NCBI RefSeq assembly: GCF_963678635.1
Contig: NC_087070.1
Location: forward strand, 5,676,539 to 5,740,538
Reading direction: 5' to 3'
Source of the DNA: Symsagittifera roscoffensis
Taxonomy: Eukaryota; Xenacoelomorpha; Acoela; Convolutidae
DNA: 64,000 nucleotides
Shown here in pieces: positions 10,141-20,052 of the stretch. Below the pieces are notes generated by a model that worked only from the letters and a program-made list of their open reading frames with translations, did no database searches and had not been told where the DNA came from. How positions within the stretch are numbered: the stretch's first letter is position 1; each line of letters begins with the position of its first letter. A program made the position numbers and the translations under genes.

Positions 10141-12110
10141 ATGAAGTATCGCTTGCTTGTCCTTTTTTTATTGGTTTTTGCCTGTTTTGTTAACATTTCG
10201 ACAACCTTGTGAGAACGTCGTCATTATTGTTCCGACCATCCATTTAGGGATAGAAAAACTACAGGGTAGCCTGCGTTTTTTCCTCCCAATTTCAAATACA
10301 TCAAAGAAAACCATATGTAACATAAATGTGGTATCAAATATAAACCCTAATTCTTGTGATTCAGATTCCAAAAAAAAGTTGTTGAAGTGTTCAAAAAAAC
10401 CAATCCAAAAATTTTAGTTTTTGAGACTAAATTATAATCAGACCGAAATTTAATGTTTGAATTTTCAATTTGAATATTCTGGATTTTTTAGACATTTCAA
10501 ACATTTTAAGTTGATAACAATTGTTCTTAAACCAATTCAATTTTCAACAAAACTAAACAAAAACAAAAAAGTCGAAAAAATACAACAAAGACTTTTCAAA
10601 CGTTTAACTTGTGCAGTTTGTTTTATTTAGAAAATTTTCTTTTAAAAAAGTTGAGTGATCGGAACATTCTTGAGCTACTTGCAAAAGAACTGGCTATTCT
10701 TGTTCTCATTTCAGTGGCGCTCTGCAAAAAGTTGGAAAAAATATTTTTTCAAACATCCTTTCTAGTTTTCAAGGAAACTCGAACGTGCCCCAACACGATG
10801 CGCAAACAATAGTGAAATACGCTGATCATGACAAACATCTTCAAAAACAAGTATTTCGGTTCAGAAATGGAAACCTCGGAGTTTTGTACATCAGGCGTGT
10901 AATTTGTGATGAGCGAAAAATTGGCTCAATGAAAATTCTTGTTATTTTTGCTAGCCCCCAAAATTTTAAATTGGATCGCCTAAATACTGGTGATATTAAG
11001 TGTTTGGTTAACGGTAACTTAACAAACACTCTCAAAACATTTTATACATCGGAAGATATTTTAATGTTTCCATTTGTCAATTCACTGGAATGCCCAGAAA
11101 AAATTTCATTGTTTTTCAACTGGAATAAATCGATTACTAACCAGCTCAAAGTCGAGCGCCAGTATAAAAAGTCTCCTACCAATTCGAGACACAACATGTC
11201 AATTGTTTTGTGTTCTCCAGCAATTACGAAAATGATGGATATTTCAAGTCCTCAACGTCTGATAGAATATATCGAATACCAAAGAGCTGCAGGCGTGCAC
11301 AAAATGGTTCTAGCTGAGTTTAATGAAAGATTCTACAAATTCACGCTTGCTGAAACCTCCCGGAAAGTTCTGGATTATTACAAGAAACTCGGGTTCTTAG
11401 AAACGTTTCAGGTATCTCTTACAAGCAATCACGGAAAGTCTTTGTATGAACTCGCTGATTCGACTAAACCAGCTCAATTTACATACTGTATGCTTAAAAA
11501 CGCATTGATTTCTAATTACGTTATTGCACAAGACTTAGACGAAATTGTTGGTTTCAATACAACCAGATACTCAAACCTACAAGAAGCAATTTCAGCAGCA
11601 GAAGACAAAAATTACAGTTTCTCGAGTTTTTACCTTCAAGACCAACCGATTGCTAGAAGATGCATGAAATACAAAGATCTGGCTGAAAATTCTTCATTTT
11701 TGATCGTCAATTCTAGTTTGTTTTATAGAAATAGATTCCATGGGGGCAAAACTATTCATTCTAGTCAGACGTGTCAAGTTGTTTCACACCATTACTGTGT
11801 AATGGCAAGAAATGAAGACACCATAAATTCCAATAACTTGTTCACAGCAAGGGTCGGTATTCGCGACTCGGACCCAAATTTCTCTACGATAATCAATTTG
11901 CACTTTCCAAAGGGTACAGAAATTATGAGAAATTTACATTTTAGAGATTTGAGTTTGAAAGATTTTCGAGAGCATCCAAAAAACGAGTCTGAAAGATGCG
12001 AGCCAGAAAACTTAGTTTCTATAAATTGGCTGCAAAAAATATCGGACAGGCTGTTGTTCAACTCTGAAACAGTTCTTAAAAAACTGAACCTTGATAAAAG
12101 TGAGAATTAA
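10141..12110 (+). CDS. GT92 (DUF23) family glycosyltransferase, two exons
   Basis: Exon 1 (10141-10208) encodes a short basic start followed by a hydrophobic signal anchor (about residues 5-20), typical of a type II Golgi enzyme. A GTGAGA donor at 10209 and a TTCTCATTTCAG acceptor ending at 10714 bound a 506-base intron. The join is in frame and gives about 487 residues. Family features seen in the catalytic part are SPQRLIEYIEYQ near residue 201, a VLDYYKKLGF segment, a Cys-containing strand leading into NYVIAQDLDE with the DxD-type metal/nucleotide-sugar motif at 296-299, His381-His382, and LHFPKG near 418. Members transfer sugars, mostly galactose, to glycans in the Golgi; the acceptor here cannot be told. 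The frame is intact to TAA. Exon 2 alone is open from 10674, so a different 5' exon is possible. Confidence 0.85.
10209..10714 (+). other. intron of the GT92 gene (predicted)
   Basis: Begins GTGAGA and ends TTTCAG. It removes stops in all frames between signal anchor and catalytic region and keeps phase 2. It contains a TTGTTCCGACC fragment (about 10228) like those beside R1 copies, and a stretch (10659-10684) resembling 5476-5500, so it has taken up pieces of dispersed repeats. Confidence 0.65.
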
Positions 12111-13120
12111 TTTATTACAAACTGATTGCAGTTTGCGACAATTTAATAGTTTGACAAAAACTAAACTTTTAAACCAAATGACAGGCGAAATCAGAAAAAA
12201 ACAATATGTTCAAATCTACTGCAAGCAGCAACCAAATATTTTTTATAGGTTCTCTTAGATTTTTTGAAAGCCTGAAAGCATTTTTTTTGCGTATGTGATA
12301 AAACAAGTTCTCATCATAAATGAAACTGTAAAACTGGCAATAACTACGCGGGAGTACAAAAATGGTGTACAATCTCAAGGTATTTATTTTTATCTGGTCA
12401 TGGACTGCTGATTTATATCATCCGGCCAAAACGATTAAAACATGAAATTTAAAACGCGTTTTTCTCAGACTTCTTTAAAGGTAGATAAACATGATGAAGA
12501 AAGAATGCCTAAAATTTTTGCAGAATTAGTAAAATGGCGCAATTTTTTTTGCAAAAAAAACGGGCCAAAAATTGTTTAAAAACTGTTTATAAGTTAAACA
12601 TTGGTAGTTTTTACAATAAAAATTGAAAATGACATTTTTCGGATATCGAACGAAAATAAGTTTATTCAGAAATTTACAAAACTGAGAAGATTTTACCTCT
12701 TAAACTTTGTTTGTTGGGCTAGTTAAGAGGCTCATTATAATGTAATTTTGTCAACTATTGAACCTATACTTTTAGCATAATTTTTAAGTGACTAAAAAAC
12801 GTAAACATCGTTTTGGGCTGAAATTTTCGGGCCGTTTTTTTTGGAAAATAAAACTCGCCATACTAATTTTGCTTTTTTACTCAGCTCTTTGTTCAATATT
12901 AACCGAATTTGAGGAAAATGCATTTCAATTTGCTGGGTATATTCTTTATTTGTCCGGATAATTAAATTGATTACAGTTGCTCGAAAATAGCTATCGTTTT
13001 TTCGGTTTGGTTGATAATTTGGGATTAATTTTTTGGTTTGATACAAAAGGAACCGGAGTCAGTTCACTGTTTGAACTGGGGCAAAAAAATAAGGTAGTTT
13101 TTTTGCAACACAATTTCCAT
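12111..13120. other. 3' flank of the GT92 gene, no assigned gene
   Basis: No AATAAA was seen close to the stop codon. Minus-strand frames at 12169-12378 and 12792-13046 are open for 69 and 84 codons. They lack supported starts or splice sites, and the region is A/T-rich enough for chance frames. Confidence 0.35.
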
Positions 13121-13124
13121 ACGC

Positions 13125-13412
13125 TATTGTTCCGACTATCACGCGTAAGCAAGAAATAATCCGTCATAGAAATTGTTCTAATTTGGTTCAAGGAAGCGTA
13201 TATGCCACAATTGATTTGTAACTAGGAGCAAAATCTATCACTTTGTACTTAATTTGACTTATGGGGGGATGTTTCCTCAAAAAATCTTAAGTTTTTTTTT
13301 AAGAAAAACTTTAATTTTTTCATTACATTGAAATTTTTCATGTTCTTGCTGCTCCATAGGCCATAAAAGGCAGTCGTAACATTCAGAGCTTCGCTCTGAT
13401 ACGACCAGTCTC
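13125..13412 (+). repeat. R1 dispersed repeat, copy 2 (shortened)
   Basis: Aligns by eye with the right-hand part of copy 3. Shared landmarks are CACGCGTAAGC..., GAAATTGTTCTAATTTGGTT, a GGGGGGATG block, CTGCTCCATAGGCCATAAAAGGCAG and the terminal hairpin. The 5' half present in copy 3 is missing. Confidence 0.6.
13373..13405. repeat. R1 terminal hairpin, copy 2 (best preserved)
   Basis: The outer stem GTCGTA (13373-13378) pairs with TACGAC (13400-13405). The inner stem CAGAGC (13384-13389) pairs with GCTCTG (13393-13398) around TTC. Pairing is perfect in both stems. Confidence 0.7.
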
Positions 13413-13416
13413 GTTG

Positions 13417-13445
13417 TTCCGACTTTCGATACGAAAGTAACGGAA
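13417..13445. repeat. 29-base palindrome next to R1 copy 2
   Basis: TTCCG (13417-13421) and CGGAA (13441-13445) enclose ACTTTCG-ATA-CGAAAGT, a perfect 7-bp stem. Degenerate relatives occur near 835-872 and 6677-6698, and the TTGTTCCGAC start recurs at 10228 and 13132. Confidence 0.6.
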
Positions 13446-13479
13446 TATTTGTGCTCCTAATTTTTCTATTTTTTTTCAG

Positions 13480-13945
13480 ACAAATTTCGACTTCTTAACG
13501 AGCCATTTTTGACGAAACTTTTTTTAATATCATTTGAAAGGTATTGTTGTCCTAAACTCAAACTTGAGAAAAATATTTCACCTGTGATCATTTTTGCAGA
13601 ATTACTGGGGTTTAAAGATTGCCATTTTGGCCAATTTGGGACAATTAACGCGCGACATATTTCGAGCTATTCACGCGTAAGCGGAGGTTTCATCCGTCTT
13701 AGAAATAGTTCGAAATTGGTTGAAAGAAGCTTTTTTTGCCATAAATGATTTGTTACAATGAGCGAATTCTTTCCTTTTTTTACTTTATATGGTGTGTGGG
13801 GGATGATTTTATTTTCTTTTTTTTTTTCTTTTTTTTTTCATTTAATTTTTTAATTTTAATGTTAATACTGCTCCATAAACTTTAAAAGGCAGTCGGAACA
13901 TTCAAGACTTCGCCCTGATACGAGCAGTCTTGTTTTACGTTTCTT
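13480..13945 (+). repeat. R1 dispersed repeat, copy 3 (most complete)
   Basis: Contains, in order, the ACGCGTAAGC module, a TATGGTGTGTGGGGGATGATTTT block, a long T-rich tract, CTGCTCCATAAAC...AAAAGGCAGTCGGAACATTC and the tail hairpin, which here has lost some pairing. Reverse-complement partner of 6040-6640. Confidence 0.65.
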
Positions 13946-14139
13946 TGCGCTAGGCATAAATTTTCACAAATATTCTAAACTAGTTCACTATCGAACCTAT
14001 GTCAACTGATTCGAAACGATATGTGTATTGACTAAGTTGTGCATGCGTTACTTATGCTTTGTATACTTAAACTTTCACAACATTTCAATTTTTCTTTTTG
14101 GTAGACATCATGACTGCTCGAGCCGAGGTGCTCACCCGC

Positions 14140-14305
14140 ACCGAGCGCCTATCGATCATAATCGATTATATTGTCATAATATGGTCAGCATCTATAAAAT
14201 GACAAATTAATCGATTATAATCCAATGAAAATAGATTAAAACCTTAATACATTTCTGGTCAATAAAATCCATTATAATCCATTAAAAATAGTTTATAATC
14301 CTAAT
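14140..14305. repeat. ATAATCGATTATAAT repeat patch
   Basis: Several copies of the palindromic TAATCGATTA/ATTATAATCCATT motif, as inside the element at 2326-3148, here without the terminal repeats. Preceded by a GC-rich stretch (14118-14150). Confidence 0.5.
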
Positions 14306-14457
14306 ATTTTTTATCTCAAATGCTGTATAGTGCAGCTGCAACTTATTACGTTTCATAAAACATTACAATCACATTAAAATTTTTTAATAAATTTTTAGTA
14401 GCTAATTTTTTTATTCATCGCAGCTTAACACTTCATTTCACAGGGGGAGGGGAGAAG

Positions 14458-14515
14458 GTAAGGTGTGAACGGTGGTAGGGGGAATTAGTTAACGATGAAT
14501 CCCCCTTTACCTTAC
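14458..14515. repeat. G/C-rich hairpin
   Basis: GTAAGGT pairs with ACCTTAC, and AGGGGGA with TCCCCCT, around an AT-rich loop. It lies within a strand-biased G-rich then C-rich tract (14440-14570), much like the foldback at 1741-1831. Confidence 0.45.
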
Positions 14516-14619
14516 CCCCATTTCCCCACCATTATTCCTCTCCCAAACGCCATTCGCCCCCTCCCCTCCTTTATGGGATTAAATAATCTCTCAATGGATA
14601 TGTTATTTTTTATAAAGCA

Positions 14620-16465
14620 TATCAAAGAGAAACGCTGTTAATTTTGAGTTTTTGGTCTGGTTTGCCTCAGTTTTATTTCAATTGGAAAAAATAGGAGGAA
14701 CTATAGAAATATGCTGAATCAAGCTTGCTTAAGATTAATTTTAAAAAATTAATCAAATTAAGTTTATTTCTCAGTAAAATTTTATGAAGCGTTGTTTTGG
14801 TAGATTTAATAAGAGCAGAAACTCATAAGTAGGTTTCATTGCGAATTTTTATTTGTAATTTAGGTTTGAAAGATCTGCTTTAAAAACGAATAATATCCAG
14901 TAGTCTTGCTTCTTTTTCATTTACCAGGTTTTTTTTGTAAAATTACAGCTAAAAATTCTATTCTTTTTCGTGCTTATGTATTTTTTGCAAGCTTCAAATG
15001 GTTCCATTTTTCTCACATTTAACCAATTTTGGGAAATTTTGGCAAAAATTAAAACTAAATGGTGATTTTACAAATTTTTTTCAATTAATTGATTGTTCTT
15101 GGTTAAAAAATTGTTTTTTTTTTGGCTGACGAGATTCAAAATAGTAATTAATATGGAGAATTTTGATCTGCTAAAAGTCAACTTGCACAAATTACAAAAT
15201 AATTTCGAGACGTTTGAGATTAACCACCAATTTTACCACGACCAACAAATTTTTCGTTCAGTTGATCAAGATGGTTGACATATTCATTGAAAATCACGAT
15301 AAATTATATTGAAGAAGCAAAAGAGAGAGTAAGATGAGTTATGAAGAAGTAATGAATTTTGTCAATTAATAAATGTAGCTTGACAAGTTTTTCTCCAAAA
15401 TATCCTCCAACACTTCCCATTTTAGATATCATGATAATTGTGGTAAACACTTGAAAAAGTTTGAGTTCATTCAATTGAGCAAGAATGTTGAAGTTTTTCA
15501 GAATTTTATTTTATTTTAATCATTGACAAAAAACCGAGAAGGAATTTTTTTAAGTTCAAATACTTTCAATAATAACGATGGTTTTGTTAAATAAGTTCAC
15601 CTTTACATTGACAAAAACTTGTTAGGAATACATATGAAAGGTGTAAAAAGGAAAAAGTTGGTTATATAATGAGTCAAATCTGAAACACTTTCACTTACTT
15701 GTTAAAAAAACTTGGGAACTTTCACGATTTTTTAGAGAAATGGGAAGTTTCAGAATAGGTTCAGCTGATGTGAGCTTTTTTGTTGGTATTCACAAAAATA
15801 TATAACACGCATATTAGCTTTAGTTAGATCAAATCTTATCGTTTTTCTGTTTTTGAGGAAAGAAAGTCAGAAAAAACTCATATTTTTGATCAAAGTTTTG
15901 TGTCAGTGTCATAACATGATACCACTCAATCATTCATTTAGCTTTTCACGCTTTTCTCATAATATATCATTGGATTTTTACAATAAGTTGAAGAACAATT
16001 ACAAAAAATAGCCAAAAAATTGAGATTTTTGCACAAAATACTTATCATCTGAAACTTACTGTCCGAAAATCAGAAACCTATTATAAGACGTTCAGAAATC
16101 TATTCCCTATCTTAATACATAGGATTTTCAGCATTCCCGTTTAGAATTTTGAGCATTGCTGTATCGGCAAAATCGGCCGCCAAAACTTTTTGAAAACCAA
16201 ATTGTTTTTTCAAAACTTACCATCTTACCAACTGAAACTAAATCTATAACCTATCCTAAAACATGCGAAATCTATACTCTGTCCTAATGCATGTACAGAC
16301 CCGAAAATATATTGCCTAAAATAATACATGGAGGTCCGCCTCCCCCAGTCGATTTTACCCCGACATAAACTACTCAGATCTTTGGTGGCGAAGAGAAAAT
16401 AATTAACACTTCAAAACTCATTGGGTTTGTGAAAAGTAACAATTTAGAAGACGCTATTCAAAACA
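14620..16465. repeat. block A left arm, diverged from its partner
   Basis: Homologous to 44,720-46,430 but only about 80% alike by eye, with many indels. Immediately to the right identity jumps to about 99%. Apart from the coding remnant below, nothing is recognised in it. Confidence 0.75.
15144..15475 (+). pseudogene. broken coding remnant, partner of 45,240-45,567
   Basis: A plus-strand frame starts MENFDLLKVNLHKLQNNFE and runs to a TGA at 15276. The continuing similarity to block B (KLY, YEEVMNFV, KISSN, YHDNCGKH) then jumps frame and meets stops. The block B partner keeps a longer frame over the second half. I do not recognise the family. The CGKH ending is loosely zinc-finger-like. Confidence 0.35.
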
Positions 16466-16477
16466 AGACTGAGTTTT

Positions 16478-16545
16478 ACTGGGCGAAGCTCTGAATGTTA
16501 CAACTGCTCTTTAAGGTTTACGAACAGATTTTATGGTTAAGAAAA
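16478..16545 (-). repeat. R1 tail fragment in block A
   Basis: GGGCGAAGCTCTGAATGTT-ACAACTGC-TCTTTAAGG resembles the R1 tail hairpin and its flank, in the same orientation as copy 1. The same fragment is at 46,442-46,507. Confidence 0.45.
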
Positions 16546-16599
16546 GATAATGCATCAAAAAAGGTTATAAAACTTTTTTCCATTATTTCACCTCCCTAA

Positions 16600-17210
16600 A
16601 TGCTATTGGAAGGGCTCCGCCGACTCCTTTCACTCAGTCTCTTTCCAGCCCGTCAATTTTTAGCTCACACATTGTCCCCTTCAATTCTTTTTTATTTTAT
16701 TTTTCTATCCCTACTTCACCCAGCCTGTTTTGATCTCATTTCTCCCAACGTTTCCGCCCGCTTAAGATCATCCGGGGGTCACGCCAAGGTCACTTCGCGG
16801 GTTAGTGATACCAAATTTATCACTTTAAGTAAGGAAGTCGAAATTTGGGCGAAAAAGTAGAAAAACATACTTCGAGCGCGAATAGTTTTTCCTTTCTTTA
16901 AAGTTTGTAACAATAGATTGGCAAAAAATGGACAGTTTTTTTATTTAATGATTTCAATTGACATTCAAACAGGCTTTCGAAATACCGTGATTAGTTTTAA
17001 GATGCAAAACGATTGCGTCAAAATTTATAGTTTAAGAATTTTAAATGTTTCTGCGCATTTTTATTAGGTTTTCAAGAAGTAAGACGTTTTAGTTGAATCG
17101 TAAAGATAATTTCAAACTGTAGAAAATATACTTAAAATTTTACCCGTAACCAACCAAGGCCTCTACAATTTGTATAGAAACTGTACACAGATATCTAACC
17201 TAATTTTCTG
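16600..17210. other. block core, non-coding or unassigned
   Basis: The first 250 bases are less AT-rich. A plus-strand frame at 16600-16860 has a protein-like second half, but its N-terminal half is F/L-rich and there is no Met where block B keeps it. No gene is assigned. Confidence 0.3.
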
Positions 17211-17221
17211 TGCTTCCTGTT

Positions 17222-17505
17222 AGGGGCAGATCTAGGACTTGTTCGAGGGGAGAAAGGCGAAATTTCAGCGCTTTCTCTCCTAAAGCGCTAAAAAGACGCT
17301 GTTTTGGCCAAATTTTCAGGTTTTCAGAAAAAAACAGGTCAAAAAAGCCGTTTTGGGCATTTTTTGGAAAATTTTGACAGAAAAATTGCGTTTTTTTGGG
17401 CGCGCGCTCCCCGTCAAAATCGGTATATATTGGCGCCGAAGGCGCAAATGGGTTTCCTAAAAATTAATTAAGGGGGACTCTGAGGGGGGGGGGGGGGGGG
17501 GGGGG
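17222..17505. repeat. R2 dispersed repeat, copy 2, ending in a 22-G run
   Basis: Same landmarks as 4165-4560. It ends with the perfect small hairpin GCGCC-GAA-GGCGC (17433-17445) and, a little further on, 22 consecutive Gs (17484-17505). The block B copy has 13 Gs. Confidence 0.6.
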
Positions 17506-17590
17506 AGGGTCGTCTGTTTACTTTTTATCTAACTGTAATATAGTCAATGATATGTCCAGTATTTTTTGTCGATGAGGTAACTTTTCACGT

Positions 17591-17992
17591 TCAATTTAGT
17601 CGTCTGCGCAGCATAGAGAGGAAAAGCATCTCTTGTTCGTATGCGAGGTTATTTTTGTCCATCTCGTAGTTGTCGAACAGATCAAAGCCGACTCCCAGCT
17701 CGTGTTTGCCTCCACATCCTTTGTTCACGACTCGCACTGGAATAGAAACTTGTTGTCCCACCGTTTTGTTAGTCGCTTTTCCCAGGAAAGCTATAATTTT
17801 TTCAGCTTTGAAACTGTTCCATTTGTCGATTGGCACTCTCTTTTCAATCATTCCTGCCAGAACGCTGCAATAAGAGCCAATTTTCCAATGACCGAGTTTG
17901 ACGCTGCATCGCGAAAGAGAGAGTTTATCTAAAAGCACACGACAGCCAACATAAAGATGGAAAACCCATTTATCACTTTTATAGTAACCAAG
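17591..17992 (-). CDS. unrecognised protein exon, block A copy
   Basis: The minus-strand frame is open from just after a TGA (17993-17995) to TAA at 17591, up to 133 residues. The composition is convincing: WKIGSYCSVLAGM, VPIDKWNSFKAEKIIAFLG, VSIPVRVVNKGCGGKHELG and a basic RRR near the end. No transmembrane segment or known domain was recognised. There is no upstream ATG; the first in-frame Met is internal, so this is probably a downstream exon. A TGTGCTTTTAG acceptor lies inside the open frame at about 17927-17937. The block B partner encodes the same residues except one near the start. A plus-strand frame of 99 codons overlaps it and is judged a shadow. Confidence 0.4.
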   Translation of the reverse strand, partial: LGYYKSDKWVFHLYVGCRVLLDKLSLSRCSVKLGHWKIGSYCSVLAGMIEKRVPIDKWNSFKAEKIIAFLGKATNKTVGQQVSIPVRVVNKGCGGKHELGVGFDLFDNYEMDKNNLAYEQEMLFLSMLRRRLN

Positions 17993-17995
17993 TCA

Positions 17996-18642
17996 TAAAT
18001 TTCAAATAAAAATTTTTCTGTTTTTTTTCGAACCTCAGTTAAAAAGACCTTTACTTGCGGCTTTCAGAAAAAACGACAGAATGTTTGTGTTTATGGTGTT
18101 TTTGCTCGAAAAATTTTACAGAAACATTTAACTTTTTTCTCTAAAAAAATCAACTAGCTTTTTAACTAGCATTAGATATCAAAGGCAAAACTATGGAAAA
18201 TTGACTGAAGAATAAACAGCTCATGAATGTTCGCTGTTCGTATTTGTGTTTTTTAGGCGAGTTGCTAGGTGAGGCGATCGTGTGGCTTTTCATGTGCGCA
18301 ATGCATTTCTAAATGAACATTAAAAAAAGACAATAAAATTTAAAACTTTTATTTGTAGTTATATTTTTTGTGAAATAGAGATTAAATATATTTCAGGCCG
18401 TTTTCAGTGCTTTTTTAATGCGAGATGGTCAAAGTTTTGATTATTCTACGTTTTAGTAACCAAGGTTTTTGTCATTGTGTTCGTTTACGAACACAACGAA
18501 AGATTTTGAGAAATTAAAATGAAGGAGAAAAAAATCAAAGTTTTTGGTTTATGGAAAAATGCTGGTCAAACCATTTCCATATGAAAAGCCACTAATCACA
18601 GACCTTCCATGCAATTTCTGAACAAGCATGAAAAGTGTAATA
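17996..18642. other. spacer or intron between two minus-strand open frames
   Basis: No frame is supported. It contains a T-run with CAG/AAG acceptor candidates on the minus strand and a CGTTTACGAACA palindrome near 18484. It may be an intron joining the flanking frames, but I could not find a phase-consistent pair of splice sites. Confidence 0.25.
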
Positions 18643-18858
18643 CTAGCAGTTTTCCATATATGAAATTGTATGATTATCATATTTAGTCAACCCCGGTCTC
18701 CTCACAAAATACAATGAAAAAGTTTCAATCCTTCTTTCACTTTGAAGGTTTACTGGATAAAAAAAACGTTTGCGAAAAATATCAATAAGTTGCGGAGAAT
18801 AAGTCCTTGAACTATCTCTAATTTTATCCACAAACATTAACAAAATACTTCCATAAAA
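18643..18858 (-). CDS. second unrecognised protein exon, block A copy
   Basis: The minus-strand frame is open after a TGA and reads about 71 residues to TAG at 18643. The Met at 18837 is followed by FVDKIRDSSRTYSPQLIDIF, then a basic FRKRFF patch, SERRIETFSLYFVRRPG and a MENC end. It is on the same strand as the 17591-17992 frame and upstream of it, so both could belong to one gene. The block B partner differs by one residue (Asp to Ala near the end). Family unknown. Confidence 0.35.
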   Translation of the reverse strand, partial: FYGSILLMFVDKIRDSSRTYSPQLIDIFRKRFFYPVNLQSERRIETFSLYFVRRPGLTKYDNHTISYMENC

Positions 18859-18893
18859 TCATTCATTTCAGAACATAAACAAAAAACAAGCCT

Positions 18894-19040
18894 TTACCAG
18901 CCCACCCTTACCTAGTTAATGTTCTAATTCAGATCTGAAATAATCTTTTTCAAATCGAAATTTCCAATTTGAAATAGGTTGTGAAAAGTTAACCAGCCCG
19001 CCCTTCCTAGTAAATGTTCTAATTCAGATCTGAAAAATTT
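18894..19040 (+). repeat. 96-bp direct repeat leading into the array
   Basis: ACCAGCCCACCCTTACCTAG...GTTCTAATTCAGATCTGAAA at 18896-18940 recurs at 18992-19035 with few changes. It sits just left of the first 3-kb unit in both blocks (48,850-48,990 in B). Confidence 0.6.
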
Positions 19041-19069
19041 TTGCATTCAACTGGAATGCAAAAATTTTT
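19033..19069. repeat. 15-bp perfect hairpin at the array start
   Basis: AAAAATTTTTGCATT (19033-19047) and AATGCAAAAATTTTT (19055-19069) pair perfectly around CAACTGG. The right arm is the first sequence of every 3-kb unit. Only the first unit of each block has the left arm in this form. Confidence 0.65.
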
Positions 19070-19976
19070 TCGAAATTTCCTGCAAAATACAATGAATGAT
19101 TTTAGTTTTCCGTTTATGTGCGAAAAAATTTAAATTGTTTTTGGTAAGATGCAAAATTTTATGTGGCTTTTCAAAAAATATATGCAAAAACCCATTTTTT
19201 CAAAAATGATATTGCGAAAAACTCGAAAACTTATAGTACAAAACTAGCTGACTAACTGCTTACAAAAATTTTATTTTGGTGAGTTTTCAAGCAACAGAAA
19301 TGCAGAGGAACTTCATAAAAATTGATTTTCAACGGTGCAAGACAAACTCATTTTCTAGAATTGTTGTAGGCAGGGTTGCAATATTTAAAAGTAGGGTTTT
19401 TGAGACCAAGAAAATCCCCATCTGGGGCTAACATCTTTCCTGGAGTACAATTTTGGCAAGAAGAGCAGACTGATCAATTGAAGAGAAATGAAAAATATTG
19501 ATTTTGAGATTAAATGAAAATGCAGGTAAACAACATGAGTCATCATCATTTCTATTTTTGGAAGTAATAACATCATTTCTTTTTATAGACTATTTTGTAT
19601 GGAATATCCAGCTCTGGAAATTGATTGAACTTCTTCTTCTAAAATTACTCCACATCTCTCTACAAAAACCGTTCCTCCAGATGGCTGCTGCTTTGTGTCT
19701 AGCAATTCCCACTTTTTGTTCAGATTACTATGGAAAATCACTATTTACTTCTGTTTTGAACGAATTTTACGAAAAATATTTAAAATCTCAAAATTTTTAA
19801 GTGCCTGCTTACATTCTTCATGTTCTTTGGAGAGTTGCGAATTCCGTTTTGGTTTTATAAGAACGACTCTCAGCCTAACTCTGCAGAGTTTAGATAATTA
19901 CATTATATTAAATCAAAAAATTAACTGTCCTTACACGTTGTTCTAACACCGATTTTGATCAAGTCTTTTTACATCA

Positions 19977-20052
19977 TGCGGAGAAGGGTTCAATCAGCTT
20001 ATTCGAGCAGTTAAACATAACTTACGAAGGAAGGAAGCCGAAAAGGCATAAT
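19977..20052 (+). pseudogene. zinc-finger-like remnant in U1 (repeated in every unit)
   Basis: The plus frame reads SCGEGFNQLIRAVKHNLRRK and continues to a TAA. It has C-x12-H spacing with Gly-x-Gly-Phe after the Cys, as in a C2H2 finger. The first Cys position and the last His are not present, and the frame ends or shifts soon after. Equivalent segments occur in U2, U3, U5-U7 and V1-V6 with few changes. Read as a decayed finger; too short to be certain. Confidence 0.3.

Noticed and set aside
12169-13046. Minus-strand frames of 69 and 84 codons downstream of the GT92 gene
   Set aside because: No ATG-led start or splice support, and composition is expected for AT-rich DNA.
17633-17932. 99-codon plus-strand frame, also at 47588-47887
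   Set aside because: Overlaps the better minus-strand frame throughout. Identity of the two copies is due to recent duplication and does not choose a strand.
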